A program made the position numbers and the translations under genes. A model generated the notes under the pieces. The model did no database searches, was not told the origin of the DNA, and saw only the letters and a program-made list of their open reading frames with translations. A stretch of DNA of 54,169 bases from Smittium mucronatum (lineage: Eukaryota; Kickxellomycota; Harpellomycetes; Harpellales; Legeriomycetaceae): positions 1-54,169 of the forward strand of contig LSSL01000120.1 in the NCBI GenBank assembly GCA_001953115.1, written 5' to 3'. Below, one piece after another: positions 11,466 through 23,657 of the stretch; position 1 is the first letter of the stretch, and each line of letters begins with the position of its first letter.

Positions 11466-13714
11466 TTTTCCTATACTCAATAATTTGTTTTTTATATAAA
11501 TATAAGCTTTTTCATTCTCACAATATTTCCATTTGTCTATTTTTATTAAAAAAAATTTGTTTGAAATGACTTCAGGGTTGTATTTTTTTAAAAAAAGTAC
11601 TTCTCCCCTCCACCCCCCGATTACAATTCTTGGGATTTTTATTGAGACAAGTAATGAAGGCTACAAGGTATTTCTGGTAATGGAATCATTTTCATTGAAT
11701 ATTCACATATTTTAGGTTTGATTATGTGGAAAACTCCTAAAAACCCAGGTAGTTTTTCTCAATGCATCAAGTTGTTTAATAGATTAAAATTTTGTATTAA
11801 TAAGAAGTTGATGGTTTCTTTTCCCTTCTAATTTCATTATCCAATAAATATCTTTCGTTTATAATATCAATTTTGTTAGACTCAATAGGAATTAATCAAG
11901 CGAGAATATAAAGATTTCTGGGGTTATTAACTGATATATTTTATACTTTAGGATCACTTTAATAGGATTATCTTTCTTAATTTACAGAATTAGAGTTTAC
12001 CAAATTATACTCTTAATTAACAGATATAGCCGCCAACTTATATTTAGATATATTTGACATACTATTCAGAAACTGCTATTTTATTATTATTATTTTTGGC
12101 TTGAGAAGCGATCTTAAAGAGCAGAAGTTTAAATGTAATTTTAGTTTCAAGTTTTTTTTTTTTGAAGATTATCCTACTTTTAACTCTTATTATTAGTGAA
12201 AGATTTTTAAAAAAAGTTCTTTTAAACAATAAAATCAGCGAATATTGAAAATATATTTACGTCCTTTATGCAGTATATATTACTAAAAATGTCATATAGT
12301 GGAATTTTTCGCATAGAAAATTCGTGAATAAAAAAATATTTTCTATGTGTATCGCTAAAAAAAAAAAAAGATTTTCTCATGAAATTTGAGGCTTTCTGGG
12401 TTTTTTTTAAAATTTTAGAACTGCGATTAAATCATAAAAGTTTATTTTTATAATTTGTATCTCAATTTTGTTCAAAAAGTTTTGCCTCAGATTTTTTTTG
12501 CAATTGTGCAACATCTTTTCATCAATATCTTACATACTATTTACAAAATTTCAGAACTTTTTTGGATTACTTTTTTTTTTTACCATATTATGAAAAATAA
12601 TCAACACATTTCCTGATTTTCTTTGAATTTTTAATAATATACCAAAAGTTAATTTCATTCATTCTATAATTTTTAGGCACTTTTGAAGCACAATCCTGCC
12701 CTTTCAGCATATTTTTTTTTCGATGTTTCAGATATTCGCTTTGAATTTCTTCTGTTTTTATTTTTCATTAACCTTTTTCAAAAAAGTGTAAAACAAAAGA
12801 TAATATTTTAAATGTAAAGCATCTCGGTATTACAGCAGCCGTGAAATGAATGTTTTAATATTTCTGTTAATTGGATTCAACGCGTTTTTTAATCCGTGAA
12901 AATAAAATATATCTCACTTTTTACTATCTGGGCGATAAATATTATTGGGCAAAATCAAATCGCGAATTTCGAAAAGAATTATTTTCTTTCTTTTTTGCTA
13001 CATTAAAATTTTAGCGATTATCGAGGGTTACCTGTATTATTTTCATGTAAATAGTATCAGTTTATTAATTTCAAAATATATTTCTTGTTAGATTAATTGT
13101 GTTTAATATATTCAGTATTTGCTTAATAAGACACTCATATTTTTAATAGAGATATTTGATTTATTTTTTTTGAATTTTTCGTTTAATATATTCAGTATTT
13201 TACATACAAGATGTTAATATATTAATTAATTGAGCAAAAGAAAAAAAAAAGAGTATTTTTATTGGAAAAAAATAAAACCTGTGAAAATTTATTTCCACTT
13301 TTTGGGTAAGTGTAAACTTTTTTCCGAAATAGTAAATAGAAACCAATTTCTAGAATTTTCTGAATTTTGACCAATAAACGTAAGGATACATTTTTGGGGA
13401 GATAAGACACAGAATTAATTATCCAAAAATGTTTTGAAAAATAGATTTTATAGATAGGTACCAAATATCGGGTTGGCTGGTGTATAATCCAGCGATGATG
13501 ATCTTTGCGAACAATTATAGATTTAAACACCAATCTATTTAATTACATACATTGCTTGCATTTCTGCAATAGGGAGTATGCCCCTTGTTGATAAGGTCTG
13601 AAGATGAACTAATTAAAATATAGACTTTATCAGTTTGAGTATTTTTATTTTTTATAGTTTCGGTCCAGAAAAGGCTAAATCATACTTTTTTAAACCTAAG
13701 CAATATGAACAAAT
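11466..13714. other. Non-coding, A+T-rich
   Basis: Contains several open frames of 60-103 codons with A/T-driven composition (Phe, Lys, Ile, Asn) and no family resemblance. No RNA gene seen. Confidence 0.5.
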
Positions 13715-14232
13715 TGAATATGGGAGATTATCTTTGATAGCAGACACCTTACTAATTTGGAAATACAGAGGTGAGAAAAAGTACAAAATTATTGGTTAAT
13801 CTTGAATATAAAATTACAAAAAGAAATCATCTATTGGCAAAGTTTCAAAATTTTACAAGAGATAGTATCTTTCCGTTTATATTGGTTTGAAAGTACTATA
13901 ATTTTGTTTTAGCCAATGGTTTTCATAGTAAAAAAAAGTCCGGTCTTGAAAAGAATCACCCATATGTGGGAGATTCTTTTGCTGACTTAGCTTTTTTTTT
14001 TTTAACTTGTAAACCATTGGCCAAAAGAAAAATATTTTACCACCAAACTAATAAAAGTTGGTAAAGGATAGAAGCCCTAATAAAATCTCAGCGTTTTTAC
14101 AACAGATTTTAATAGTGAATCCAATTCTAGATTACCCAATAGTTTTATAAATAAAAAATGTTAGCTTTCCAAATTAGGAAAGTAGCAAGATTTCAATAAT
14201 AAATTATCTGGTCTCCTAAAAGAATCTCCCAT
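13715..14232. repeat. Diverged inverted-repeat pair with central palindrome
   Basis: Two copies of the dispersed repeat face each other: 13715-13925 and the reverse complement of 13990-14232. Both outer ends read TATGGGAGATT and both inner ends read CCAATGGTTT-like sequence. The spacer contains a near-perfect palindrome at 13949-13980 centred on CCCATATGTGGG with AAAAGAATC / GATTCTTTT arms, so the outer motif is repeated at the centre. This is a plausible compound or fold-back non-autonomous element. No coding capacity. Confidence 0.6.
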
Positions 14233-15302
14233 ATTTATCGTTCTGCTATAGAGTATTATAGCAACTTTGTGTTCTATAGTGAATTTCACCGAGGCTAATT
14301 TCAATGACTTAATTGGTTTAGTAATCAATGAAACGGATTGGGTTTAATACTTGTCGATTTATTGGTTGCTCATCACATAAACTAATATGTTTGGAGACTG
14401 TAAGAACGTGCACTTTTGTGCTCCTCCAAATACTCGAGCACTAAATGCAGATAAAAATAACTGGGAATATTGGCGATCGGATTATTTTGTCAAGCGGAAT
14501 GTCATTTGGGTCGCACATGGGCTAATTAGGCATTTGGCTCGCTCAAACTTTGCAGATAATAGTTCTGCCCCAAATACTGCATCAAACTACACACAATTAG
14601 GATTCATCTGACTGCTGTTGACGTAACGCTAATCGAATAGAAATCGTAAGAATGAAAAAATGGGAGCTGCGAGTTTGAGCCGTGATAGAGCTAGTGGATA
14701 TTCCGCAAAGTTGCAAGATGTCACTAATAAAAAGAATTCTCACTGATCTAAACAATTAGTATTTTCGAAGCTAACACACTAAGCCTATCGAGCACAATTA
14801 ATTAGGCTGTTTTAACTGACAGCCAGATGGCCAATAAGCAATAGTAGATTGGTGTTGTAGTTTGGAAATGCATCTTTTTAGGCATTTCTGTGAACTATTG
14901 CAATAAAATTCCGTGATACAAAAATAAAAGCGTCTGTGAAATGTTTTCTTGCTTTGCTCGGCCCTGCGCTGTCCTGCCGTGAGGTGCTTTATGTGACTAT
15001 GAAAACGATTTTAATACGTGCCAGGGTCAGTCGTACCCAGTAGTATTCAGACATTGTGCATGAGCTCGAGTGCTCTCCAATCACCAAACCTATCAGCCAA
15101 AGCAGGCCGGAGGAATCAAATATGAAAGCAGACATTTATACATTTTCAAATTCTCAAAAAATTACCAATAAAACTGTGGTTTTAATATTATGTGCGTTTT
15201 TTGCCAGTAGCTTGTGCGAGGTGCGGAGACGCAAACTCAATTAGCTAATGAGTTCTGGCCAATGTTTTCCACAGAACCCCAGAGTTTGCTGTTATCAAGC
15301 GG
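14233..15302. other. Less A+T-rich intergenic region upstream of PLD
   Basis: Base composition is visibly less A+T-biased than the preceding 14 kb, as expected on approach to a gene. I see no tRNA and no recognisable protein. Promoter elements cannot be assigned confidently. Confidence 0.5.
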
Positions 15303-15515
15303 CTAAGCTTGAAGTTTGCCTCCAAATCTACTAAGCATATCTAACCTCTGGTTCTCTATCCTTGATATTATCTCATTTTCCACCTCCGCCCGAACAAAAG
15401 CTAGTTTTATATAAACGCTAGAAGCTCCAGTTCCACACTCTTTCGAAAAAAAATTCCTTTTCTCTGCACTGATTATATTTTCCTTTATTTGTAACGCATC
15501 CTTATTTATTTCCAC
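15303..15515 (-). CDS. Possible small hypothetical protein (70 residues)
   Basis: A 70-codon minus-strand frame has a mixed, charged composition (many Glu, Lys, Arg, Ser) that differs from the Phe/Ile/Lys/Asn-only frames elsewhere in A+T-rich DNA. It begins 100 bp upstream of the phospholipase D start, so the two would be divergent. It contains ENEIISRIENQRLDMLSRFG, which would form an amphipathic helix. No family is recognised and no splice extension was established. It could equally be a chance frame in the promoter region. Confidence 0.25.
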   Translation of the reverse strand: MEINKDALQIKENIISAEKRNFFSKECGTGASSVYIKLAFVRAEVENEIISRIENQRLDMLSRFGGKLQA

Positions 15516-15615
15516 TTAATTTAATCCCACACTAGATAGCCTTTTATTTCTAATCGCCCTCAAAACAACAAAAAAGTAAAAGATTCACTCTTGCTCCCGT
15601 TATTATTTCCTTTAG

Positions 15616-18600
15616 ATGTTTCGATCCCCTTCCAAAAATGGAAAACCCCCCACTTCTTCAAATGGTTCTATACTCAGAAGAGCTATTTCAAACATATCTC
15701 TTTCAAAACAGAAAATCGAGCTACCTGAGCTAAATTCTGTTAGTCAGTCAAATTTAAGTCCCATCAAAAGCAGCCCCAATTTACCCGGAGCTTCTTACAA
15801 TTTCATTTACTCTGCAGCCTCTAATCCGGCTCATGACTTTCTAACGTCCGATATAAATAATCTAGGTAATCAAACTTCGCTAGAACTTGCTCGTATCCAA
15901 AAGGAGGCTATTAAAAAGCAGAAAGATCTTAGAAGAAAATTTAGAAGAGCTATAAATGCCTCAAGATATGTTGTAAAACTTCAAAATGCTAAAAAACGTA
16001 AAAAACGCGAGGCTACTCTATCTCATGGTATCGATGGTCTAACTGAAAAAATTTTCCTTGCCCCTTTTTATTATTATTATCGGATCAGAAACTGCCCCGG
16101 TGTCCCTCATGTTATATTTAATTTTATCAATATTTCAATTGATCCCTCTGGTTTAACTCATGATGAGTCTAAAAATTTCTGGAACCCTGAAATTACAATC
16201 AACGTTAAATATGGTGATCTTAATTGGTACATAGTCAGGAAAGCTACCGATTTCATTTCTTTACACACCTTTTTAACTTTAAAAAGAATCCAATTTCCTG
16301 GACCTATGATTCCAGGTTTTCCCAAACTCTTATTCTACGAGCTCGAAAAAAAATGGATCAGGCTAAAGCCTTATCGTGAAGACGGCCAGGCTAATAGTGA
16401 AACTAACGCTTCGATTCTGAAATTTGTAGATGCCCTTCAGGCTTATTTCAGGCAGTTGCTCATCAATTATGGAATGTACCCCTCCGTTGAAATTTGTATG
16501 TTCTTGGAAATCAGCTCCGTTTCTCTTTCTAGACACCTCGGTTGGAAAGGTTCTGAGGGATATGTACACATTAATACCAATTACAACTCTAGCTGTGTAG
16601 TCAATTTTTATAAAAGATCAAAGTGGAAAAAAAGATGGTTTGCCATTAGAGACACCTACGTGTTTTTCGGAATTAATTTAGCCTCACATAGTCCTAGCGA
16701 TATTCTTCTGTTTGACAATAAATTTCGTTTAAAACTATTCAAACCCAGAAAGTCAATCCCTTTCCGTGCCTTTAGATTAAAAGTCTCGAATGGATCAAAC
16801 TCCTTTATGGTTGCTTCTGATAATGAGCGTATCATAGACCATTTCAAATCCAGTTTACTAGAGGCTGTCAATAACAATATCTGGATTCGGAAAAACAGAT
16901 TCAATTCCTTTTCTCCAGAACGTCCCAATGCCCCATGTAGATTTTTCCTAAATGGTGCAGACTATTTTTCTGCACTAGCAGATTCCATTGATAAAGCCCA
17001 ATCTTCAATATATATAATGGGCTGGTGGATATCGCCAGAGATCTATCTTAAACGTCCTCCTTTGTTGCACCCTGCATACCGGCTGGATCGCCTTCTTAAA
17101 AAAAAAGCAGAAGAGGGTGTTAGAATTTATATCTTAATATATAAGGAGGTTAAAATATCTCTTACAATAGACTCGGCTCACACTAAAAGAAAACTTGGTT
17201 CTCTCCACAAGAATATTTTTATACAACGCCATCCCGATCACTATGCTGGTGGCACAACCTTTTGGGCCCATCACGAGAAAGTCGTTGTAATTGATAGTCA
17301 ATTTGCATATGTAGGAGGTATCGATCTATGCTTTGGTCGTTGGGATAACTACCATCACCGCGGAAACGATTTCCCAATCTATTCACTCCAACTATCTCAA
17401 TTGTCAAATTTGCCAGATCCTAAAACATTGATCCATCCTGAATCTAGTAGTGCCAATACAATTCAAAGAGATATGGACCCTAATCATATAATCAGTGAAT
17501 ATCATACCGATCAACCTTATTTCCTGGGCCAGGATTATAGCAACCCCCGAGTTCGCGATTTTGCAGAAGTCAGCGATTACAACAGAACTTTAATCGATCG
17601 CAGAACAACGCCAAGGATGCCATGGCACGATATCCACGTTGAGTTTACTGGGATACTAGCTCGTGATATTTGCCGTCATTTTATACAGCGATGGAATTTT
17701 ATCAAAAAGCAAAAGTCCAAACACAGAAAAAACGTAACTTTATTATACCCTATTGACGAACAAAAGCTCATCCATTCTAGTGACAATCTGACAGGTTTAG
17801 GCACCTACAACAACAACTTTTCCTCTTCAAATCTATCTAATAACAGCATGTCCAGCACTCAGAATCACAGTCATTATAGCGATTACCCTGACCCTTATTG
17901 CGACAAACAGTTTTACAATTGTTTGGCTCAAGTCGTTAGATCGAGTGCTGAATGGTCATCTGGCATAGAAAAAGAGGATTCTATTCATACAGCTTATATT
18001 GACCTCATCAAAAACTCTAAAAAATTCATATATATACAGAACCAATTTTTTATATCTTCTCCATCCGGTCAGGATCGTATAGTTAAAAATCGTATTGCTG
18101 AGGCCCTAGTAGATAGAATAATTTTAGCGCATTCTCAGAGGGCTAAGTTCCAGGTTTTCGTGCTGCTTCCTCTTATGCCTGCATTTGAGGGTGACCTAAT
18201 AGCTAGTTCGGGTGCAACATTGAGAAATATTATGAATTGGCAATACAAAACAATCCGTAGAGGTCCTGATTCGATTTTCTATAGACTCAAATCGAAAGGA
18301 ATATTTATGGATAATTACATACGATTCTTCGGTTTGAGAATGTACGACGTAATTACGAATTACGTTTTCGACCGAGATTTGTCAAATTTCAAGCCTAACA
18401 TGCCATTAGAACCAGATCAATGGAAGGAGCTTTATGAAAAGCAAAAAGCCAACGAAGAATCAGACGATAGAAACAATGGTGATGGTAATATTGACCAAAA
18501 TGGGAAATCTAATAAGAAGAATAGGAAAAAGAAGAAGAAAGAGAAGAAAAGTAATAAGGCCAAAACTAATAAAGTTCTTTTCAAGAATGGTGGGAAGTTG

Positions 18601-20205
18601 AAAGGCATTCAGGCATCTTCAACTGAAATTATTAGACCTGTAGATAGAGATTCTTCTGATGGTATTCTTCTTGAACCTCCGACTATTGAAACTCAAGAAG
18701 GTGCTGGTTTTAGTAGAAACAGAATATTCGGTTCCTTTTTGGGAAGAAAAAAAAATAGCATCGATCAACGTCCTGATGACCATACACAAAAAGAGAGCCA
18801 TATGATTATGTCTTCATCCATGGGCGATCTACCTATCCCATCCACTAGCAATCAAAATGAGCTTGATCATACAAATCCCAATGACTCTTCCGGCTTGGGC
18901 TTTTCAGCTGAAGAGAGTGATAGTCCCGAATTTGATTCCAAGGTTAATCGTCCTGGCTATCGCTCAAAAGCTTTTAAAAACTTGAAATTTAATAAAATCA
19001 TAAATAAAATGTCCAATAAGTCTAAGTTCCACGATCTGGGTGATAGATTTAAAAAGTCTAGTACACCAAAATCAGAAAGCTGTTCGGAAAATAGCGACTC
19101 CTCAAACGACTATTCAGACATAGAGAACTATTCTTCTTCCTACGGGCCAGAATCTAGCAAAACGCCTAATGTTTTAAACAATAGGGCGTCAGGAGCTTTG
19201 AGCCCTAAAAGATATAATAGCAACATATCTATAAATTACCCAAGGAACCATTTTTCCTTAACAAATGATGATCTGAACTTTCAATCTCGTCTCGCGACAT
19301 CAAATATAAATATTAATAGAAACCCCGATGTCCGCGATAGTATGAGCGCTTGGTCTGAGTCATTGTCTTCTTTAAATAGTCATGGTCCTCTTGAAATATT
19401 GCCGCCTCAAACTGAAAATAAAAATATTTCTGGGACTCAACAACCTCAAAATGTGCAGAAAGCTTCCGAGGAGCAAAAATTTAGTTTCAAGCCGGTTATT
19501 CAAGTTGTTACAGAGCAAGTATACATTCATTGTAAATTGATGATTGTAGATGACCGCTATGTAATTGTAGGATCAGCAAATATCAACGATAGGTCGATGC
19601 TTGGAAATAGGGATTCAGAAATTTGCTCTGTTATCGAAGATCGCGAATTAGTGGATTGTATAGTCGATAAAGCTCCAGTAAGCGTCATTTTTTTTTCCAG
19701 AAAAATATGGATGAGTCTTTGCGAATTGCTCATAAAATCCAAATTTTTATTAATTAATTTTTTTTTATCTATCTTATTTTAGTTTAAGGTTGGAAAAATG
19801 GCACAGTCTATGCGCACAAAGCTATTACAACAGCATTTAGGAATCGAACCTGAGTCAGCAGAATCTGAAATTCTGAAAGATCCATTGTCTAATGAATTTG
19901 TTAATTTTATTTCAAAAACCACTAAATCTAATACCGATATATTCAGGCAAGTCTTCAAATGCGTTCCTGACAACTCCGTTAGTGATTATGAAAGTTACAA
20001 AAAATTCGTTTCGTGCCCCAAAGCTGACATTCCATACAGTCACGCCAAAGTTAAGAACGAAACTGAGCTCCTTGAGGCTCTAGAGAAGTTGAAGAGTGTA
20101 CGTGGAAATCTAGTTGAATTCCCATTAGATTTCCTTCACAAGGAATATTTGGATCTGAAAGTCGGAGATATCGAAGTCCTTGTACCATCGGAAGTCTTTA
20201 CTTAA
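15616..20205 (+). CDS. PLD1: Phospholipase D, PX-PH type (PLD1/Spo14-like)
   Basis: Hydrolyses phosphatidylcholine to phosphatidic acid and choline at membranes; in yeast the Spo14 orthologue serves sporulation and vesicle traffic. Two exons are inferred: 15616-19677 and 19783-20205. The intron of 105 bp (19678-19782, GTAAGC...TTTTAG, phase 0) is needed because the first frame otherwise runs into a short non-conserved tail. The predicted protein is 1494 residues. Domains: PX about 170-300 (IRK/FISLHTFL, FPGPMIPGFPKL), PH about 314-425 (KWKKRWFAIRD), first HKD with H553, K555, D560, an IYIQNQFF motif near 810, and second HKD with H1305, K1307, D1312 followed by GSANINDRS. All catalytic residues are present. 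Between about 930 and 1290 lies a long low-complexity insertion with a Lys-rich patch (about 965-985) and many Ser/Asn. The chosen ATG gives the longest frame and is immediately preceded by CTTTAG, so a 5'UTR intron is possible. Confidence 0.95.
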
Positions 20206-20716
20206 TTCTTAGAGCGAGCAATCATTAGATAAACTTTCAGTATCGTCTATACTTATGCATTCCAACTAAAATTTAGATATATTTCCTGACTTAATGATTT
20301 CCTATCATTATATATATATATATTTCTCTTAATTTCAAGTGTACAGAAGGGTTTCTTTTCACCCAATCTAACGCAATAACGTATTAATCTGCATTATGTG
20401 TTTATTTTTTTACCAGAACTAACAACTACCGGACATTTCATTTATTATCCTCATTTATTGAATCCCCCAACTAAAAAAAAAACTTCATTCAGTAAAAAAA
20501 TTGCATTTCTAAAAAAATTTATTTTTTTAAATCTATGTTTAATCTTGGATTTTTATTGAAAAATAAGGCGATGAAATATTCACTAGGACAACCGGGGATA
20601 GATATTCAATCATGATGCCATGTGCTTTATTAATTATATTGAGCAAATGATTCCGAAAAAAAAAGGTCAGCAACTTTGCGATCTTTAATTTTAAGAAAAC
20701 TATAAACCATGCCAAA
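20206..20716. other. 3' flank of PLD, non-coding
   Basis: Follows the PLD stop. Contains a short TA microsatellite near 20310 and no gene. Confidence 0.5.
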
Positions 20717-21237
20717 NNNNNNNNNNNNNNNNNNNNNNNNNNNNNNNNNNNNNNNNNNNNNNNNNNNNNNNNNNNNNNNNNNNNNNNNNNNNNNNNNNNN
20801 NNNNNNNNNNNNNNNNNNNNNNNNNNNNNNNNNNNNNNNNNNNNNNNNNNNNNNNNNNNNNNNNNNNNNNNNNNNNNNNNNNNNNNNNNNNNNNNNNNNN
20901 NNNNNNNNNNNNNNNNNNNNNNNNNNNNNNNNNNNNNNNNNNNNNNNNNNNNNNNNNNNNNNNNNNNNNNNNNNNNNNNNNNNNNNNNNNNNNNNNNNNN
21001 NNNNNNNNNNNNNNNNNNNNNNNNNNNNNNNNNNNNNNNNNNNNNNNNNNNNNNNNNNNNNNNNNNNNNNNNNNNNNNNNNNNNNNNNNNNNNNNNNNNN
21101 NNNNNNNNNNNNNNNNNNNNNNNNNNNNNNNNNNNNNNNNNNNNNNNNNNNNNNNNNNNNNNNNNNNNNNNNNNNNNNNNNNNNNNNNNNNNNNNNNNNN
21201 NNNNNNNNNNNNNNNNNNNNNNNNNNNNNNNNNNNNN
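20717..21237. other. Assembly gap (521 N)
   Basis: A run of undetermined bases. Features on either side could be interrupted by it. Confidence 0.99.
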
Positions 21238-22310
21238 TGAAGAAAAATCAAAGTAAATCTTTCATTCACAAACACATTTTACACGAGGGTGATAAATGAG
21301 CTTCGCTTTTTTATTTTCTGGCATTAGATATAAAGAATTTTTTTTTTTTTTCGACAGGTGGCGGCAAGAGCGTGGGATGAAATTAAATGAAAGTCCTAAA
21401 TTGACAAAACTATTTAATAAAACACTAGTTATCGTGTGATTCATGTTTTGGGATAACGGTGTTTTTTGGTTGCATATGAATATTTCTGGATCAAAAAGAA
21501 AAGTCTGATTTCAAGACACTGGAAGAAAATCCTTAAGTGACTTGATGCTGAAAATCCGAGAAAATAAAATTATAAAAACCCGGCGTTAGAGGGATGCCGA
21601 AAAAAAAAAAAAAAGCCCTGAATATTAATCTTAAAGCTTTTGCAGATAAATAATGATGTGTTCAACTCTGAACAAAAATTGCAATTTTCAAAAAAAAAAA
21701 AAAAGCGTTATCAGAAATTCTTGGATTTTTATGTGAGGAATTATACTTTATTCCCTTTTTTTAAAAAATAAAAAATGGAAATTTTTTTACATCTATTAAC
21801 GTTACTGACCATTTAGATTTAAAAAATTAGGAGATAAATTTTTAATTTGAATGAAGTTTACAATATCAATGTTATTGTACTCGTAAATCACAATAAGGGC
21901 ATGGTTTTTTGGGGGTTTTACTGTCACTGCTTTATTCGCAATAAATACTATTTGTATTTGATTTCGATTTCCGCGTCTAGTTAAAATTCTTTTAAAAAAA
22001 ATCAACTTGTTTACATTTATGTAAAATTAATTATATAATTTTCAGATTTATTCGTTTCAGTTCCATTTAATCTAAAATCATAGATATTTCTGGCATATGT
22101 TTTTATATTTCTTTTTATTTGTTTTTCCCGCCTAGCAACCACAAAACATTTTTGAAAATTTACACTGATGACTATTTAAATCTTTTATGGAGCAAGTGGC
22201 AACAAGTTTTGGAGTATTGGCTTAAAAGGTAGAATAATACCTGACGTAGAAAATCGCATTAATTTGATTCCAAAAGTAAAGCTTGATTGAATAAACTTGT
22301 GGAATTGTGT
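21238..22310. other. Intergenic; possible exon fragment near 21358
   Basis: At 21338-21358 a T-rich tract ending in CGACAG looks like a splice acceptor. It is followed by a short less A/T-rich stretch with open frames (for example MKLNESPKLTKLFNK then a stop). A gene truncated by the assembly gap is possible, but nothing is recognised. The remainder is A+T-rich with poly(A) tracts near 21600 and 21690. Confidence 0.3.
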
Positions 22311-23657
22311 TCACAAATAACGCTCATAACTATCTAGACTATTTCTTTGAATAAATGTAAGGTCATGAGTGAATTTTTCAAGTGGAAAATCAAATGTAAA
22401 TATTCTCCTAGCCAGGTCATAGTTCATGATTTTTGTTATAGATTCTTTCGAGCTGGAATATTTAGATTCTTGTAAAATATTCTCAATGCTACCAAATTCT
22501 TTTATTAGTTTTAAGGCTGTTATCGGTCCAACACCAGGTATTTTGCCTGTAAAATCGGTCCCACACATGATGCACAAATCCAAAAATTGTTGTAAATTAA
22601 TTCCAAGTTCTTCCTGGGCATGAATTCGATCTATTTCCAATATCGAATCCGCATCAAGAGCAAAATTTCGAATTAATTTTCTGCCACCAAAAGCCAATAC
22701 ATCCAGATCTTCACTAGCAGTAGCATATAAACCACCAATATTCTCAACTTTGCAAGAGGAGAACAATTCAAATGACCCAGGAATTATGCAATTGGGATTG
22801 GGCTTTATTACAGAGTGTTGGCTTAATCTTGAACATACTAATTCGGAGTCTATAACTCGAGAGATTAAAACTTTAAGATTTTTCTGAGAAGCGAGCTCAA
22901 TGAAGAAGTCCTTAAGGGGACTTATACTGTAGGAAAATCTTGGAAGGATAATCTCCATCCTAGCTAAAATTAAATCTTTTAAGTTTGATAAAAGATTAAT
23001 CAATTCATCCAATTTTTTTCCTAACTGAGCGAATGAATCAGGAAAAGCTTGAAGTTGAGTAGGAATTTTTTGGAACTGGCTAAATATTGCCTGGGTTTCT
23101 ATTACGAAGGCTTTTAAATCAGAGTATAATTTTTTTTCTTGATTCAAATATGTGTAAGACACTTTTTTGGATTCCTTTAAAATCCTTTTTTCATCCTCTT
23201 TTATAAATTTTTTTAAAAAAATCACGCGAGACATGAACTGCTCAAGAGAGGCCAGTGTATCGATTGAATTTGATTGGGTGTTATTTACAAATTTTTTATA
23301 ACTGATCAATTTCAGCATGACCAGTTCAAGTCGTCTTTTTGCATCCTTCAAAGAATTGTAGTCAATTCCAATAAGAATTTTTTTTTCTGCTCTTCTCTCT
23401 ATTTCAGAAAATTTTAAAGGATCTTGGGTATTTCCATCTAGTACGAATAAAGGGTTTATCTCTTTATCTTGGATAAAATCGACGAAGGCTCTCAAATTCA
23501 ATGATTTATCTACCACCATTGGTGAATACATGATTTTATAAAAGTATATTGACATGTCAAATGCGATCTCTTTCCCCTTAAGAAAATCTATAGGTCGGGT
23601 TACTAGGCAACCGGGGGCAAATCTTTTCAGAAGTGGGGTTAGCCCACGGATTCCCAT
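22311..23657 (-). CDS. FEN1/XPG-family structure-specific nuclease
   Basis: A single-exon protein of 448 residues, probably a 5'-flap/structure-specific endonuclease in DNA replication or repair. The N-terminus MGIRGLTPLL is the family start. Metal ligands by alignment to FEN1 are D34 (IAFD), D74 (FVLDG), D270 and E272 (IDSEL), D317 and D319 (SEDLD) and D368 (CGTDF). The arch has ERRAEKK (87-93), and a helix-two-turn-helix follows at 371-390 (GKIPGVGPITALKL). Two oddities stand out. The residue matching FEN1 E158 is Asp (D270), and the N and I regions are separated by about 195 residues instead of about 72, an insertion of some 125 residues (about 115-245) predicted helical and Lys/Leu-rich. 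The protein ends soon after the nuclease core and lacks a visible PCNA-binding box. It may be a diverged FEN1 or a lineage-specific paralogue. Confidence 0.85.
   Translation of the reverse strand: MGIRGLTPLLKRFAPGCLVTRPIDFLKGKEIAFDMSIYFYKIMYSPMVVDKSLNLRAFVDFIQDKEINPLFVLDGNTQDPLKFSEIERRAEKKILIGIDYNSLKDAKRRLELVMLKLISYKKFVNNTQSNSIDTLASLEQFMSRVIFLKKFIKEDEKRILKESKKVSYTYLNQEKKLYSDLKAFVIETQAIFSQFQKIPTQLQAFPDSFAQLGKKLDELINLLSNLKDLILARMEIILPRFSYSISPLKDFFIELASQKNLKVLISRVIDSELVCSRLSQHSVIKPNPNCIIPGSFELFSSCKVENIGGLYATASEDLDVLAFGGRKLIRNFALDADSILEIDRIHAQEELGINLQQFLDLCIMCGTDFTGKIPGVGPITALKLIKEFGSIENILQESKYSSSKESITKIMNYDLARRIFTFDFPLEKFTHDLTFIQRNSLDSYERYL

Noticed and set aside
13222..13533. 103-codon minus-strand frame
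   Set aside because: Composition is driven by A/T-rich codons (Phe, Ile, Lys, Tyr, Asn), it ends in a Phe run, and there is no family resemblance. Treated as chance.
14387..14611. 74-codon plus-strand frame
   Set aside because: No motif, no splice context and no recognisable relatives. The balanced composition only reflects the less A+T-rich intergenic DNA.
19678..19782. Reading the PLD first frame straight through to a stop at 19782
   Set aside because: The tail would be hydrophobic, non-conserved and encoded by intron-like T-rich DNA. Splicing at GTAAGC and TTTTAG restores the conserved C-terminus.
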